From contig JAHFEC010000079.1 of the NCBI GenBank assembly GCA_023248665.1, positions 1-5,513 of the forward strand: DNA of 5,513 nucleotides, given 5' to 3'. Under the pieces are notes generated by a model. That model did no database searches. It had not been told where the DNA came from and saw nothing but the letters and a program-made list of their open reading frames with translations. A program made the translations under genes and the position numbers. The DNA comes from Microcaldota archaeon (lineage in GTDB: Archaea > Micrarchaeota > Micrarchaeia > Anstonellales > Anstonellaceae). Every line of letters starts with the position of its first letter. Within the stretch, counting starts at the first letter, position 1. This document shows positions 1 to 4,488 of this stretch, piece after piece.

Positions 1-1397
1 CCGTCCTTGGCGCCGAGAGCGAGATCAAGGAGGCGTTCTATGCGTTCTCGCACCTGGGCTGCCAGGAGCAGATGTGGGATTTCGAAGGCAAGGAAACCGA
101 CAGCCACGTGGTGGCCAAGTTGCTCAACCGCTACGGCGACTATTTCAAGACCCTGCCGTTGGGGCGCGATTTTAACCTCACCTTCCGCCTGCCCAACCCG
201 GCCGTCGAGCCCTCGCAGGGGAAAGTGCTGCTCGAGGCGCTGGAATCCATCCCGCGCCATTACGACGTGGCGCATGCCATGGGCATCGAGGTGCCGCCGA
301 TTTTTGAGATCATCCTGCCCATGACCACCCACTCGGCCGAGATCCTGCGCATCGGCGCATACTACCGAAAATTCGTCACCGGCAAGGCCAAGCAGACCGT
401 GCTCGACGGCGAGAGCACCACCATCGCCGACTGGCTGGGCGATTTCTCGCCCGCCTCCATCAACGTCATCCCGCTGGTCGAGGACAAGGCCAGCCTGCTG
501 GCCGCAGGCACCATCGCACAGGAGATCATCGCCGCCGAGAAGCCTCCCTCGTTGCGCGTCTTCCTCGCCCGCTCCGACCCGGCCCTCAACTACGGCTCAG
601 CCGCGGCCGTGCTCTACAACAAGATTTCGCTGCAGCGCCTGCACGAGGCGTCCGAGAGGACCTCGGTGCCCATCTACCCCATCATCGGCGTGGGCTCGGC
701 CCCTTTCCGCGGGAACCTGCGCCCGCTCAACACCTCCAACTGTTTGCGCGAGTACCCCTCGGTGCAGACGTTCACCATCCAGTCCTCGTTCAAATACGAT
801 TACCCGCAGGAGAAGGTGCGCGAAGCCGTCGCCGAGATCAACGCGCACCGCACCCGTCAGCCCCTTTCCGTGGACGAGCCTCGCGCCCTCGCGCTCGCCG
901 CGCTCATCGAGAGGGAATACCGCGCCCAGCTCATCCAGTTGCAGCCTTTCATCGGCGCGCTCGCAAAATCGGTGCCGTCCCGTCGCGCCCGCCGCCTGCA
1001 CGTCGGCCTCTTCGGCTACTCGCGCTCGGTGGAGGGCCTGTCCATGCCGCGCGCCATCCCCTTCTGCTGCACCCTCTATTCTCTTGGCATTCCGCCCGAA
1101 CTTCTGGGGCTTTCCGCCCTCTCCGGGCAGGAATGGGACGACCTGCATTCGCTTTACGTGAAATTCGACGAGGACCTCGCGGACGCGCTCCGGTTCGCGA
1201 ACCCGGCCAACTTCTCCATCGCCGGCCCGTACCTCGAATCCCGGCTCAAGTCCGCCTTCGAGCGCACGGGCGTCGAGGTGGACGAAGCTCATGCGCTCAT
1301 CAGCGCGAAAATCAAGGCCGACCTCATCTCAAACAGGACGTCCACGATGGGCGAGCGTATCCTGGAGGCGGCGCGGATCAGAGGATTTTTGGGCTAA
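1..1397 (+). CDS. ppcA: Archaeal-type phosphoenolpyruvate carboxylase, 5' end outside the window
   Basis: Cytosolic enzyme that carboxylates PEP with bicarbonate to oxaloacetate and phosphate, an anaplerotic step feeding aspartate and related products. Reading is open from base 3, giving 464 visible residues; the stop is TAA at 1395-1397. Family hallmarks as I recall them: SHLGCQEQMW near visible residue 16, ESIPRHYD, PIFEIILPMTT, LARSDPALNYG (about 563-595), PIIGVGSAPFRGNLRP (about 673-723), EYPSVQTFTIQSSFKYD, HVGLFGYSRSV, and the C-terminal STMGERILEAAR. The archaeal family is roughly 480-540 residues, against about 900 for the bacterial/plant form, so only some 20-40 N-terminal residues are missing. 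The ATG at 72 is internal, because conserved family sequence precedes it. No disruption is seen. The promoter lies outside, and no clear terminator follows the stop before the next promoter. Identification is secure; activity is inferred. Confidence 0.96.
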   Translation, partial: VLGAESEIKEAFYAFSHLGCQEQMWDFEGKETDSHVVAKLLNRYGDYFKTLPLGRDFNLTFRLPNPAVEPSQGKVLLEALESIPRHYDVAHAMGIEVPPIFEIILPMTTHSAEILRIGAYYRKFVTGKAKQTVLDGESTTIADWLGDFSPASINVIPLVEDKASLLAAGTIAQEIIAAEKPPSLRVFLARSDPALNYGSAAAVLYNKISLQRLHEASERTSVPIYPIIGVGSAPFRGNLRPLNTSNCLREYPSVQTFTIQSSFKYDYPQEKVREAVAEINAHRTRQPLSVDEPRALALAALIEREYRAQLIQLQPFIGALAKSVPSRRARRLHVGLFGYSRSVEGLSMPRAIPFCCTLYSLGIPPELLGLSALSGQEWDDLHSLYVKFDEDLADALRFANPANFSIAGPYLESRLKSAFERTGVEVDEAHALISAKIKADLISNRTSTMGERILEAARIRGFLG

Positions 1398-1437
1398 CCC
1401 CGGGCGCGCAAACAAAACCTCTTGGTCGGGCGATGGA

Positions 1438-1445
1438 TTTATATC
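1438..1445 (+). promoter_or_regulatory. TATA box of the toxin-antitoxin operon
   Basis: TTTATATC is a good match to the archaeal TATA consensus. A start site about 25 bases downstream of its centre would fall near 1466-1470, leaving only about 10 bases before the antitoxin ATG at 1478. No Shine-Dalgarno-like sequence lies in that short leader. The transcription start is inferred from spacing only. Confidence 0.65.
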
Positions 1446-1446
1446 T

Positions 1447-1479
1447 ATGTGCCTGCACATAATTAATGTGATTTCACAT
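1447..1479. promoter_or_regulatory. Tandem palindromic operator, two copies of ATGTG-N4-CACAT
   Basis: Two inverted repeats with identical 5-bp arms lie head to tail: ATGTG-CCTG-CACAT at 1447-1460 and ATGTG-ATTT-CACAT at 1466-1479. They start 19 bp apart and are separated by AATTA. The inner half-sites also form an inverted repeat, CACAT-AATTA-ATGTG (1456-1470). The first copy begins one base after the TATA box; the second covers the predicted transcription start and the first two bases of the antitoxin start codon. Ribbon-helix-helix antitoxins typically bind such tandem short palindromes cooperatively and repress their own operon. The repeats are directly visible; their use as an operator is inference. 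Confidence 0.7.
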
Positions 1480-1708
1480 GGCCAATATCACCCTCAGCCT
1501 TCCCGAAGAGCTCTATAATCGCATGCGTGCGCATTCCGAATACCGCTGGAGCGAGATCGCCCGGCGCGCGATTGAGCAAAAGCTCGATGAATCCGAACTG
1601 GCCGAAGACCTCAAGGCGCTGGAGAGGGCCGAGAAGGCTTTCAAGGCCGGCCAGACGATTTCTTATAAAGAGATGGGCAAGAGGCTGGGTCTTAAGCATG
1701 AGCTATAA
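1478..1708 (+). CDS. Ribbon-helix-helix antitoxin of a type II toxin-antitoxin pair
   Basis: A 76-residue protein expected to bind and neutralise the toxin encoded next to it and to repress the operon. Residues 3-8 (NITLSL) have the alternating pattern of the DNA-contacting strand of a ribbon-helix-helix fold. They are followed by helix A (about 9-20) and, after a short turn with YRWSE, helix B (about 24-36, SEIARRAIEQKL). Residues 37-56 are a charged helix and the tail (57-76, with ISYKEMGKRLGL) is the likely toxin-wrapping segment. The ATG at 1478 follows the TATA box by a short leader and overlaps the second operator palindrome. The 3' end overlaps the toxin start by 11 bases, so translation is probably coupled. 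Family assignment is by fold pattern; whether it is best called RelB, ParD or VapB cannot be decided here. Confidence 0.85.
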   Translation: MANITLSLPEELYNRMRAHSEYRWSEIARRAIEQKLDESELAEDLKALERAEKAFKAGQTISYKEMGKRLGLKHEL

Positions 1709-1946
1709 GATTCGCTTCGATGAAAAGGCAGCGCAGGAGCTTGAGGCTCCGGACAAACCGGTTCGCGAGCAGATATACAAGAAGATCGGGCACTTGCAAG
1801 AAAACCCGCTTTTGGGCGAGCCGCTCTCCAATCTGCTCAAGAACAAGCGCCGCCTGCACGTCGGAAAATACCGCGTCGTCTATCTCGTCATCGGCCCGGA
1901 CGTCGTTATCGCCCGCATCGCCCATCGAAAAGATGTTTATGGATAA
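1698..1946 (+). CDS. relE: RelE/ParE-superfamily toxin
   Basis: An 82-residue protein with the small RelE/ParE fold: strand 1 YKIRF (3-7), a helical hairpin (8-35), the segment NPLLGEPLSNLLKNKRRLHVGKYRVVYLV (36-64) and a closing strand plus tail ARIAHRKDVYG (72-82). The K/R-rich LKNKRRLHVGKYR stretch, R59, R77 and the penultimate Y81 match positions that in RelE enzymes contact mRNA at the ribosomal A site; this is known for the family and inferred here. RelE cleaves ribosome-bound mRNA, whereas ParE members inhibit gyrase. The basic residues and final Tyr favour RelE-type activity. The ATG at 1698 is chosen because it begins MSYKIRF, the normal N-terminus; the frame is open further upstream, but that stretch lies within the antitoxin gene. 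The coding sequence is intact. Confidence 0.9.
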   Translation: MSYKIRFDEKAAQELEAPDKPVREQIYKKIGHLQENPLLGEPLSNLLKNKRRLHVGKYRVVYLVIGPDVVIARIAHRKDVYG

Positions 1947-2001
1947 AGAGTGAAGTAAAAGACGCAAGAGAAAATTAACAGAAAATTTTAGGCGTTTTAT
2001 T
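1947..2001. terminator. Convergent T-rich termination region between the toxin and the coiled-coil gene
   Basis: The short gap between two converging genes is AT-rich. On the plus strand, TTTTA (1986-1990) and TTTTATT (1995-2001) follow the toxin stop. On the minus strand, several T-tracts follow the stop of the coiled-coil gene, reading out of the A-tracts at 1955-1985. Archaeal RNA polymerase commonly stops at such T-runs without needing a hairpin. AAAATTTT at 1982-1989 is a perfect palindrome but a poor hairpin. Confidence 0.4.
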
Positions 2002-2482
2002 CCGCCTGCCGGTGCTGGTTCAACTCCTTCTCCAGCTTGTCCAGCTGCCGACCGATCCTGTCCAGCGCCGAGCGCATCGAGCCGATCTCGTACGTGATGG
2101 TCTGCAAATACACCTTGTCCAGCACCATCGTGGGCTTGGGCAGATTGACTTCCTGCCGGGGTCTTTCCATTTCCATCTTCATCTCGTCCATCCCCGTCTG
2201 GATGCGCGCCGGCACCGACTCGATTTTCGGCTCCGGGGCCGCCCGGGCGGCCGGCTTGCGGGATTTCTCGGCAGCGCCCGCCTTCTTGGCGTTTTTGGCC
2301 ATCTCTTTTCTTGCCGCCTTGATCCATTTCTTGATATTGCTAAATGGGGCGAATTTGTTGGTTTTGGTCTTGGCGTAGATCTCGTCGCGCAGGCTCTCGA
2401 GCTTTTCCTTGTCGACCGTCTGTCCATCCCATCGTTTGAGCTTGGCTATTGTGATCTTGAGGATCGCATCATCCATATTCAT
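1997..2482 (-). CDS. Unrecognised basic protein with C-terminal coiled coil
   Basis: A 161-residue protein that I cannot assign to a family. Residues 4-60 look helical and charged (DDAILKITIAKLKRWDG, then a Lys-rich stretch with FSNIKKWIKAARKEM). Residues 61-92 form a low-complexity Lys/Ala/Pro/Arg linker. Residues 98-107 are Met/Glu-rich. Residues 126-154 form a clean coiled coil with hydrophobic residues at L126, I129, I133, M136, L140, I143, L147, L150 and L154, alternating by 3 and 4. No signal peptide or membrane segment is seen. The basic N-terminal half and linker would suit nucleic-acid binding, and the coiled coil would suit oligomerisation; both are inferences. GGAG lies 4 bases before the chosen ATG and 10 before a second ATG at codon 3. 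It lies 57 bp downstream of the nuclease gene but seems to have its own TATA box. Confidence 0.75.
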   Translation of the reverse strand: MNMDDAILKITIAKLKRWDGQTVDKEKLESLRDEIYAKTKTNKFAPFSNIKKWIKAARKEMAKNAKKAGAAEKSRKPAARAAPEPKIESVPARIQTGMDEMKMEMERPRQEVNLPKPTMVLDKVYLQTITYEIGSMRSALDRIGRQLDKLEKELNQHRQAE

Positions 2483-2486
2483 TCAA

Positions 2487-2490
2487 CTCC
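2487..2490 (-). promoter_or_regulatory. Shine-Dalgarno site of the coiled-coil gene
   Basis: GGAG on the minus strand sits 4 bases upstream of the first ATG (2480-2482) and 10 bases upstream of a second in-frame ATG (2474-2476). Either could be used. The site supports the minus-strand reading of this region over the long plus-strand frame opposite it. Confidence 0.5.
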
Positions 2491-2504
2491 AGCCATTTGT
2501 ATAA

Positions 2505-2525
2505 GAACGAGCTTTTCATTCGTTC
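2505..2525. repeat. Short inverted repeat in the leader of the coiled-coil gene
   Basis: GAACGA (2505-2510) and TCGTTC (2520-2525) are perfect 6-bp arms around a 9-base spacer. The repeat covers the expected transcription start (about 2517) of the minus-strand coiled-coil gene, so it could be an operator or a small leader hairpin. At this length chance is also possible. Confidence 0.3.
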
Positions 2526-2538
2526 CTTCTACGAATAC

Positions 2539-2549
2539 CTTATATATTA
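2539..2549 (-). promoter_or_regulatory. TATA box of the coiled-coil gene, overlapping the nuclease stop codon
   Basis: On the minus strand the sequence reads TAATATATAAG, a strong TATA-like element. Its centre near 2543 predicts a start near 2517 and a leader of about 35 bases carrying the GGAG site. It overlaps the last codons and stop of the upstream nuclease gene. This suggests the coiled-coil gene can be expressed separately from the nuclease. Confidence 0.5.
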
Positions 2550-3229
2550 ACCTGTTGCTCATCTTCCCCGTCTTTATATCTATACACACTATCTAGCACC
2601 CGGCGGATAATCTTGGCCCGCTTGGGGCCCAACCCCTCAGCCTCCTGCAACTTCTTCTCATCTGCCAACAGCACGTTCATCGGGGTTCCGAAGTGGACGA
2701 GCAAATTTTTGGCCATTTTCGGCCCCATGCCCGGCAGCATCTCAATCAGGCCGCGCTGCATCTTATCCAGGGTGAGCATCTTGGGCTTGGCCGCCACCCG
2801 CATCTCCTTGGACCCGGCCAATTCATGCCGGGCCATGGCGGCCAGAAGCTCGGCGGTGCCGGACGGATTGCGGGTAAAGAACAGGCTGATGCCATAATCC
2901 GCCAACAGGCTGGAATATGCTCCGAGCAGGGCCTCCCGGCGCACCCGTTCGCCGCCCAAGCTCCCCTCGACGACGATGGCCGCGCGCGCATAACTCTGCG
3001 AGAGGCGATTGGCCTGCTCGAACAGCCTTCCGTCGATGATGCTGGCCTCGAAATCCTCGCGGCTCTTTCTCTCCACCGCCAAACGCCCGGAGAGCACGAA
3101 GTCGGCTACAGAGAGCGTTTGGCGGCTTGTTTGCACCCCCAGCCCGCCAAGCAGCCGGTCGTACTCCCCGCTCTCACGCTCGTCGATGATGAGGCACGGG
3201 CGGGGGGCCGTATCTGAGGTAGAAGTCAT
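2540..3229 (-). CDS. ERCC4-domain structure-specific nuclease with C-terminal helix-hairpin-helix (XPF/Hef nuclease type)
   Basis: A 229-residue protein expected to cut branched DNA (3' flaps, fork structures) in repair or at stalled forks, acting as a dimer. The ERCC4 nuclease core spans about 11-140. It has D16 in IIDERE, D43 in VADF, the signature ERKSRED at 53-59 (E53, R54, K55, D59), then IIDGRLFEQ and the later VVEG strand. A tandem helix-hairpin-helix follows: LPGMGPKMAKNLL (165-177) and AEGLGPKRAKIIRRVL (197-212), for duplex and dimer contacts. The size fits the short, helicase-less archaeal XPF; Hef and eukaryotic XPF carry a large N-terminal helicase. The tail ends DEQQVNI with no clear PCNA-interacting peptide. 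A42 stands where many relatives have Gly before the metal-binding Asp. The ATG at 3229 is the only sensible start: no ATG lies between it and the in-frame stop at 3266-3268. Confidence 0.93.
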   Translation of the reverse strand: MTSTSDTAPRPCLIIDERESGEYDRLLGGLGVQTSRQTLSVADFVLSGRLAVERKSREDFEASIIDGRLFEQANRLSQSYARAAIVVEGSLGGERVRREALLGAYSSLLADYGISLFFTRNPSGTAELLAAMARHELAGSKEMRVAAKPKMLTLDKMQRGLIEMLPGMGPKMAKNLLVHFGTPMNVLLADEKKLQEAEGLGPKRAKIIRRVLDSVYRYKDGEDEQQVNI

Positions 3230-3277
3230 GTACCCGCACCCGTAAAATTCTTTTTTCAGCCTTATCTAGTTGTCTTT

Positions 3278-3284
3278 CATGATT
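3278..3284. promoter_or_regulatory. Isolated CATGATT copy beside the nuclease promoter
   Basis: The heptamer CATGATT, the unit of the array at 3346-3384, occurs once more here as part of TTCATGATTTT. It lies just downstream of the nuclease gene's putative TATA box and before its expected transcription start, a position that would suit repression. A single 7-mer in AT-rich DNA can be chance. Confidence 0.35.
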
Positions 3285-3288
3285 TTTC

Positions 3289-3299
3289 GTATATTTATT
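3289..3299 (-). promoter_or_regulatory. Putative TATA box of the nuclease gene
   Basis: The minus strand reads AATAAATATAC. A start about 25 bases downstream would be near 3264-3268, giving a leader of roughly 35 bases before the ATG at 3229. It is the most TATA-like element in the expected interval, but the match is weaker than for the other promoters here. Confidence 0.45.
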
Positions 3300-3331
3300 T
3301 TCACACAATTCATCGTCGATGGACAAATAGC

Positions 3332-3340
3332 TTTATAAAA
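3332..3340 (+). promoter_or_regulatory. TATA box of the coiled-coil winged-helix gene
   Basis: TTTATAAAA is preceded by the A-rich ACAAATAG, compatible with a TFB-recognition element. The predicted transcription start is near 3361, leaving a leader of about 50 bases before the ATG at 3413. The CATGATT array begins 6 bases after this box. Confidence 0.65.
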
Positions 3341-3345
3341 ACAAT

Positions 3346-3384
3346 CATGATTATATCATGATTATCGCATGATTCCAGCATGAC
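3346..3384 (+). repeat. Four helically phased CATGA(TT) repeats, probable operator array
   Basis: CATGATT begins at 3346, 3357 and 3368, and CATGAC begins at 3379, so all four copies are exactly 11 bp apart, about one helical turn. The first two sit in the larger palindromes AATCATGATT (3343-3352) and ATCATGAT (3356-3363). The array spans from just after the TATA box to about 20 bases past the expected transcription start. Bound protein would therefore line up on one DNA face and block initiation. The repeats are directly visible; the operator role and the identity of the binder (possibly the winged-helix protein encoded downstream) are inference. Confidence 0.65.
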
Positions 3385-3390
3385 GGAATC
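3371..3390. repeat. Small inverted repeat in the leader of the winged-helix gene
   Basis: GATTCC (3371-3376) and GGAATC (3385-3390) are perfect arms around 8 bases. They would form a short hairpin in the predicted mRNA leader, 22 bases before the start codon, and they overlap the last two repeat units. This could be structural or accidental. Confidence 0.3.
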
Positions 3391-3412
3391 GCGCACGAAC
3401 TGATGTGAAAAC

Positions 3413-3844
3413 ATGGCCGAGTCATATAAACTTATGCACCAAACCGCCGATCTTAGTCAGATTCTCGGCCGCTTAAGTTCCAGGCTCTCCAGCATCGAGG
3501 AGCGCCTTGATGCCATCGAGGAAAAGCTCCATGTCCAGAAGCCAATCGGCCCGGCGATTTCCTCCACGGCCCCGCTTTCTCTTTCCCAAGCCGCCCTCAC
3601 GGTGAGCGGCTCGTCCACCCCCGCTTCCGTCTCCTCCGCCCGCCGCGAGCTTATGCTCGCTCCCGCGGACGAGCAGATCGTCAATCTCATCCGCGCGCGG
3701 GGCGCGGTTTGCGCTGAAGACGTTCGGGGTAATTTCCGGTATAAAGGCAAAAACGCGGCATCGGCCCGCTTGAGCCGGCTCTACGAGCTGGGCATCCTCG
3801 AGAAGCAGCAGGCCGGCCGGGTGGTGTACTATCGGTTGAAGTGA
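3413..3844 (+). CDS. Coiled-coil protein with C-terminal winged helix-turn-helix, putative DNA-binding regulator
   Basis: A 143-residue protein in three parts. Residues 14-39 form a canonical coiled coil with a perfect 4-3 series of hydrophobics: L14, L18, L21, L25, I28, L32, I35, L39. Residues 42-78 are a Ser/Ala/Thr/Pro-rich, probably disordered linker. Residues 85-143 form a winged helix: first helix DEQIVNLIRARG (86-97), second helix AEDVRGNF (101-108), likely recognition helix KNAASARLSRLYELGIL (113-129), and a beta wing ending GRVVYYRLK. No ligand or catalytic domain is seen, so it probably acts as a dimeric or tetrameric DNA-binding protein. It is divergent from the nuclease gene and preceded by an 11-bp-phased repeat array, suggesting autoregulation. 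The exact family is not recognised. The ATG at 3413 has only a weak GATGTGA-like leader motif; ATG at codon 8 is an alternative that keeps all domains. Confidence 0.82.
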   Translation: MAESYKLMHQTADLSQILGRLSSRLSSIEERLDAIEEKLHVQKPIGPAISSTAPLSLSQAALTVSGSSTPASVSSARRELMLAPADEQIVNLIRARGAVCAEDVRGNFRYKGKNAASARLSRLYELGILEKQQAGRVVYYRLK

Positions 3845-3873
3845 ATTCATTCTTGCAAGGTTCTGTCCGAGAA

Positions 3874-3881
3874 TTTGTTTT
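3874..3881 (+). terminator. T-rich putative terminator after the winged-helix gene
   Basis: TTTGTTTT lies 30 bases past the stop codon. It is consistent with an archaeal T-tract terminator but short and interrupted. A hairpin further on (3934-3958) is an alternative end. Confidence 0.3.
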
Positions 3882-3933
3882 ACGAGGCAAACGCCCGGAC
3901 GGTTCTTGAATGGCAAGGCGACTGAAATAAACC

Positions 3934-3958
3934 GGGTTTGCATTAGGCATGCAAACCC
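3934..3958. repeat. Perfect 10-bp inverted repeat with 5-base loop
   Basis: GGGTTTGCAT (3934-3943) and ATGCAAACCC (3949-3958) flank the loop TAGGC. The stem-loop would be stable in RNA on either strand. No T-run follows it on the plus strand, so it is not a bacterial-type intrinsic terminator. It is the first of two structures in the 266-bp gap between the winged-helix and JAMM genes; no convincing gene was found in that gap. Confidence 0.65.
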
Positions 3959-3964
3959 ATCATC

Positions 3965-4044
3965 CTTATGGCAGAATGGGAAATGGCCTCTATCACCTCC
4001 CACACCTCGTCTTTTTGATTGGGCCCTCCCATTCTGCCATCAAG
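3965..4044. repeat. Long inverted repeat with 14-bp perfect arms, structured element of unknown role
   Basis: ATGGCAGAATGGGA (3968-3981) is the exact reverse complement of TCCCATTCTGCCAT (4027-4040). The stem can be extended outward by CTT/AAG with one bulged base (3965-3967 with 4042-4044) and inward by GGCC/GGCC (3985-3988 with 4022-4025). The remaining loop is about 33 bases and includes TTTTT. It ends about 40 bases before the TATA box of the JAMM gene, so it should not be in that mRNA leader. It may be a small RNA, a 3' structure of the upstream transcript, or a remnant of a miniature mobile element; none can be chosen from sequence alone. Confidence 0.6.
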
Positions 4045-4082
4045 ACCCAAGTGCTCGAAAGCTTGCGCATCCGACCATCCCA

Positions 4083-4090
4083 TTTTATAT
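4083..4090 (+). promoter_or_regulatory. TATA box of the JAMM protease gene, leaderless-type promoter
   Basis: TTTTATAT is centred about 24-25 bases before the ATG at 4111. This is the usual TATA-to-start-site distance, so the transcript probably begins at or within a base or two of the start codon. No Shine-Dalgarno-like sequence precedes the ATG. Confidence 0.65.
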
Positions 4091-4110
4091 CCCCGTCTCG
4101 TAGTCCATCC

Positions 4111-4484
4111 ATGATTCTCATCAAAAAATCCGCGCTCGAGGCCTGCCTTGCAGGCGCCGCCTCGGCCTTTCCGAACGAATTCATCGGCCTGCTCGAGGGC
4201 GAGAGAAAAAACAACGGCGACATCCTCATCGAGCGCGTGGTCCTGCCGCCCGGCCTCTCGGTCAGCGGTTCCAGCTCCTCTTTCTTCCCGTGGATGGTCC
4301 CGGCCTCCATCAACAAGGTCGGCCTTTTCCATTCCCATCCGCGCGGCCCGAACACGTCCTCGCGCGCGGATCTGATGAGCGCCTCAAAAGAAGGGGGCGT
4401 GCAGCTCATCGCCTGCCGCCCGTTCGATTTTGCAAGCGTGGCGGCGTACGACCCCAAAGGGAAGCGGATAATGTTCAAAATAAT

Positions 4485-4488
<4 letters not shown>
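4111..4488 (+). CDS. Small JAMM/MPN+ zinc metalloprotease (archaeal Mov34/MPN/PAD-1-like)
   Basis: A 125-residue single-domain protein. The JAMM zinc site is complete: E23 in PNEFIGLLEGE, then GLFHSHPRG with H74 and H76, seven residues, S84, two residues, D87, giving H-x-H-x7-S-x2-D exactly. The rest follows the MPN fold: ILIERVVLPPG after the first helix, SRADLMSASKEGG after the His pair, and the closing strands LIACRPF, VAAYDPKGKRI. Characterised archaeal relatives (HvJAMM1 type) remove ubiquitin-like SAMP modifiers from lysines of target proteins; that role is inferred here. No E1-like or SAMP gene is adjacent. The start at 4111 is chosen over an open frame back to 3949 because homology begins at MILIKKSALE and a TATA box fits leaderless initiation there. 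It converges on carB, with 4 bases of overlap. Confidence 0.92.
4476..4484 (-). terminator. T-rich tract past the carB stop
   Basis: Immediately after the carB stop, the minus strand reads ATTATTTTG, within the last codons of the convergent JAMM gene. It is a plausible but short archaeal T-tract terminator. Confidence 0.3.

Noticed and set aside
597..1292. Long 231-codon open frame antisense to the PEP carboxylase gene
   Set aside because: Its translation is Arg/Gly/Glu-rich with no recognisable domain, and it lies wholly opposite a strongly conserved coding region. It is a GC-rich shadow frame.
1527..1697. Upstream extension of the toxin reading frame inside the antitoxin gene
   Set aside because: The extension has an Arg/Ser/Pro-rich shadow composition and overlaps the antitoxin in another frame. 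RelE homology starts at the ATG at 1698.
2012..2596. 194-codon plus-strand frame opposite the coiled-coil gene
   Set aside because: It is Leu/His/Arg-rich without domain pattern. The minus-strand gene has a TATA box, a GGAG site and a perfect heptad series, so that strand is preferred.
3346..3384. CRISPR-like array
   Set aside because: The units are 7 bp at 11-bp spacing, far too short for repeats and spacers, and no cas genes are present.
3949..4110. N-terminal extension of the JAMM protein from an ATG at 3949
   Set aside because: The extra 54 residues run through the long inverted repeat and the TATA box and show no JAMM-family similarity. The MILIKKSALE start at 4111 fits the family and the promoter.
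3845..4110. tRNA or box C/D small RNA in the gap
   Set aside because: I found no T-arm GGTTC-type sequence paired with an acceptor stem, and no paired C-box and D-box motifs. Only the two inverted repeats stand out.
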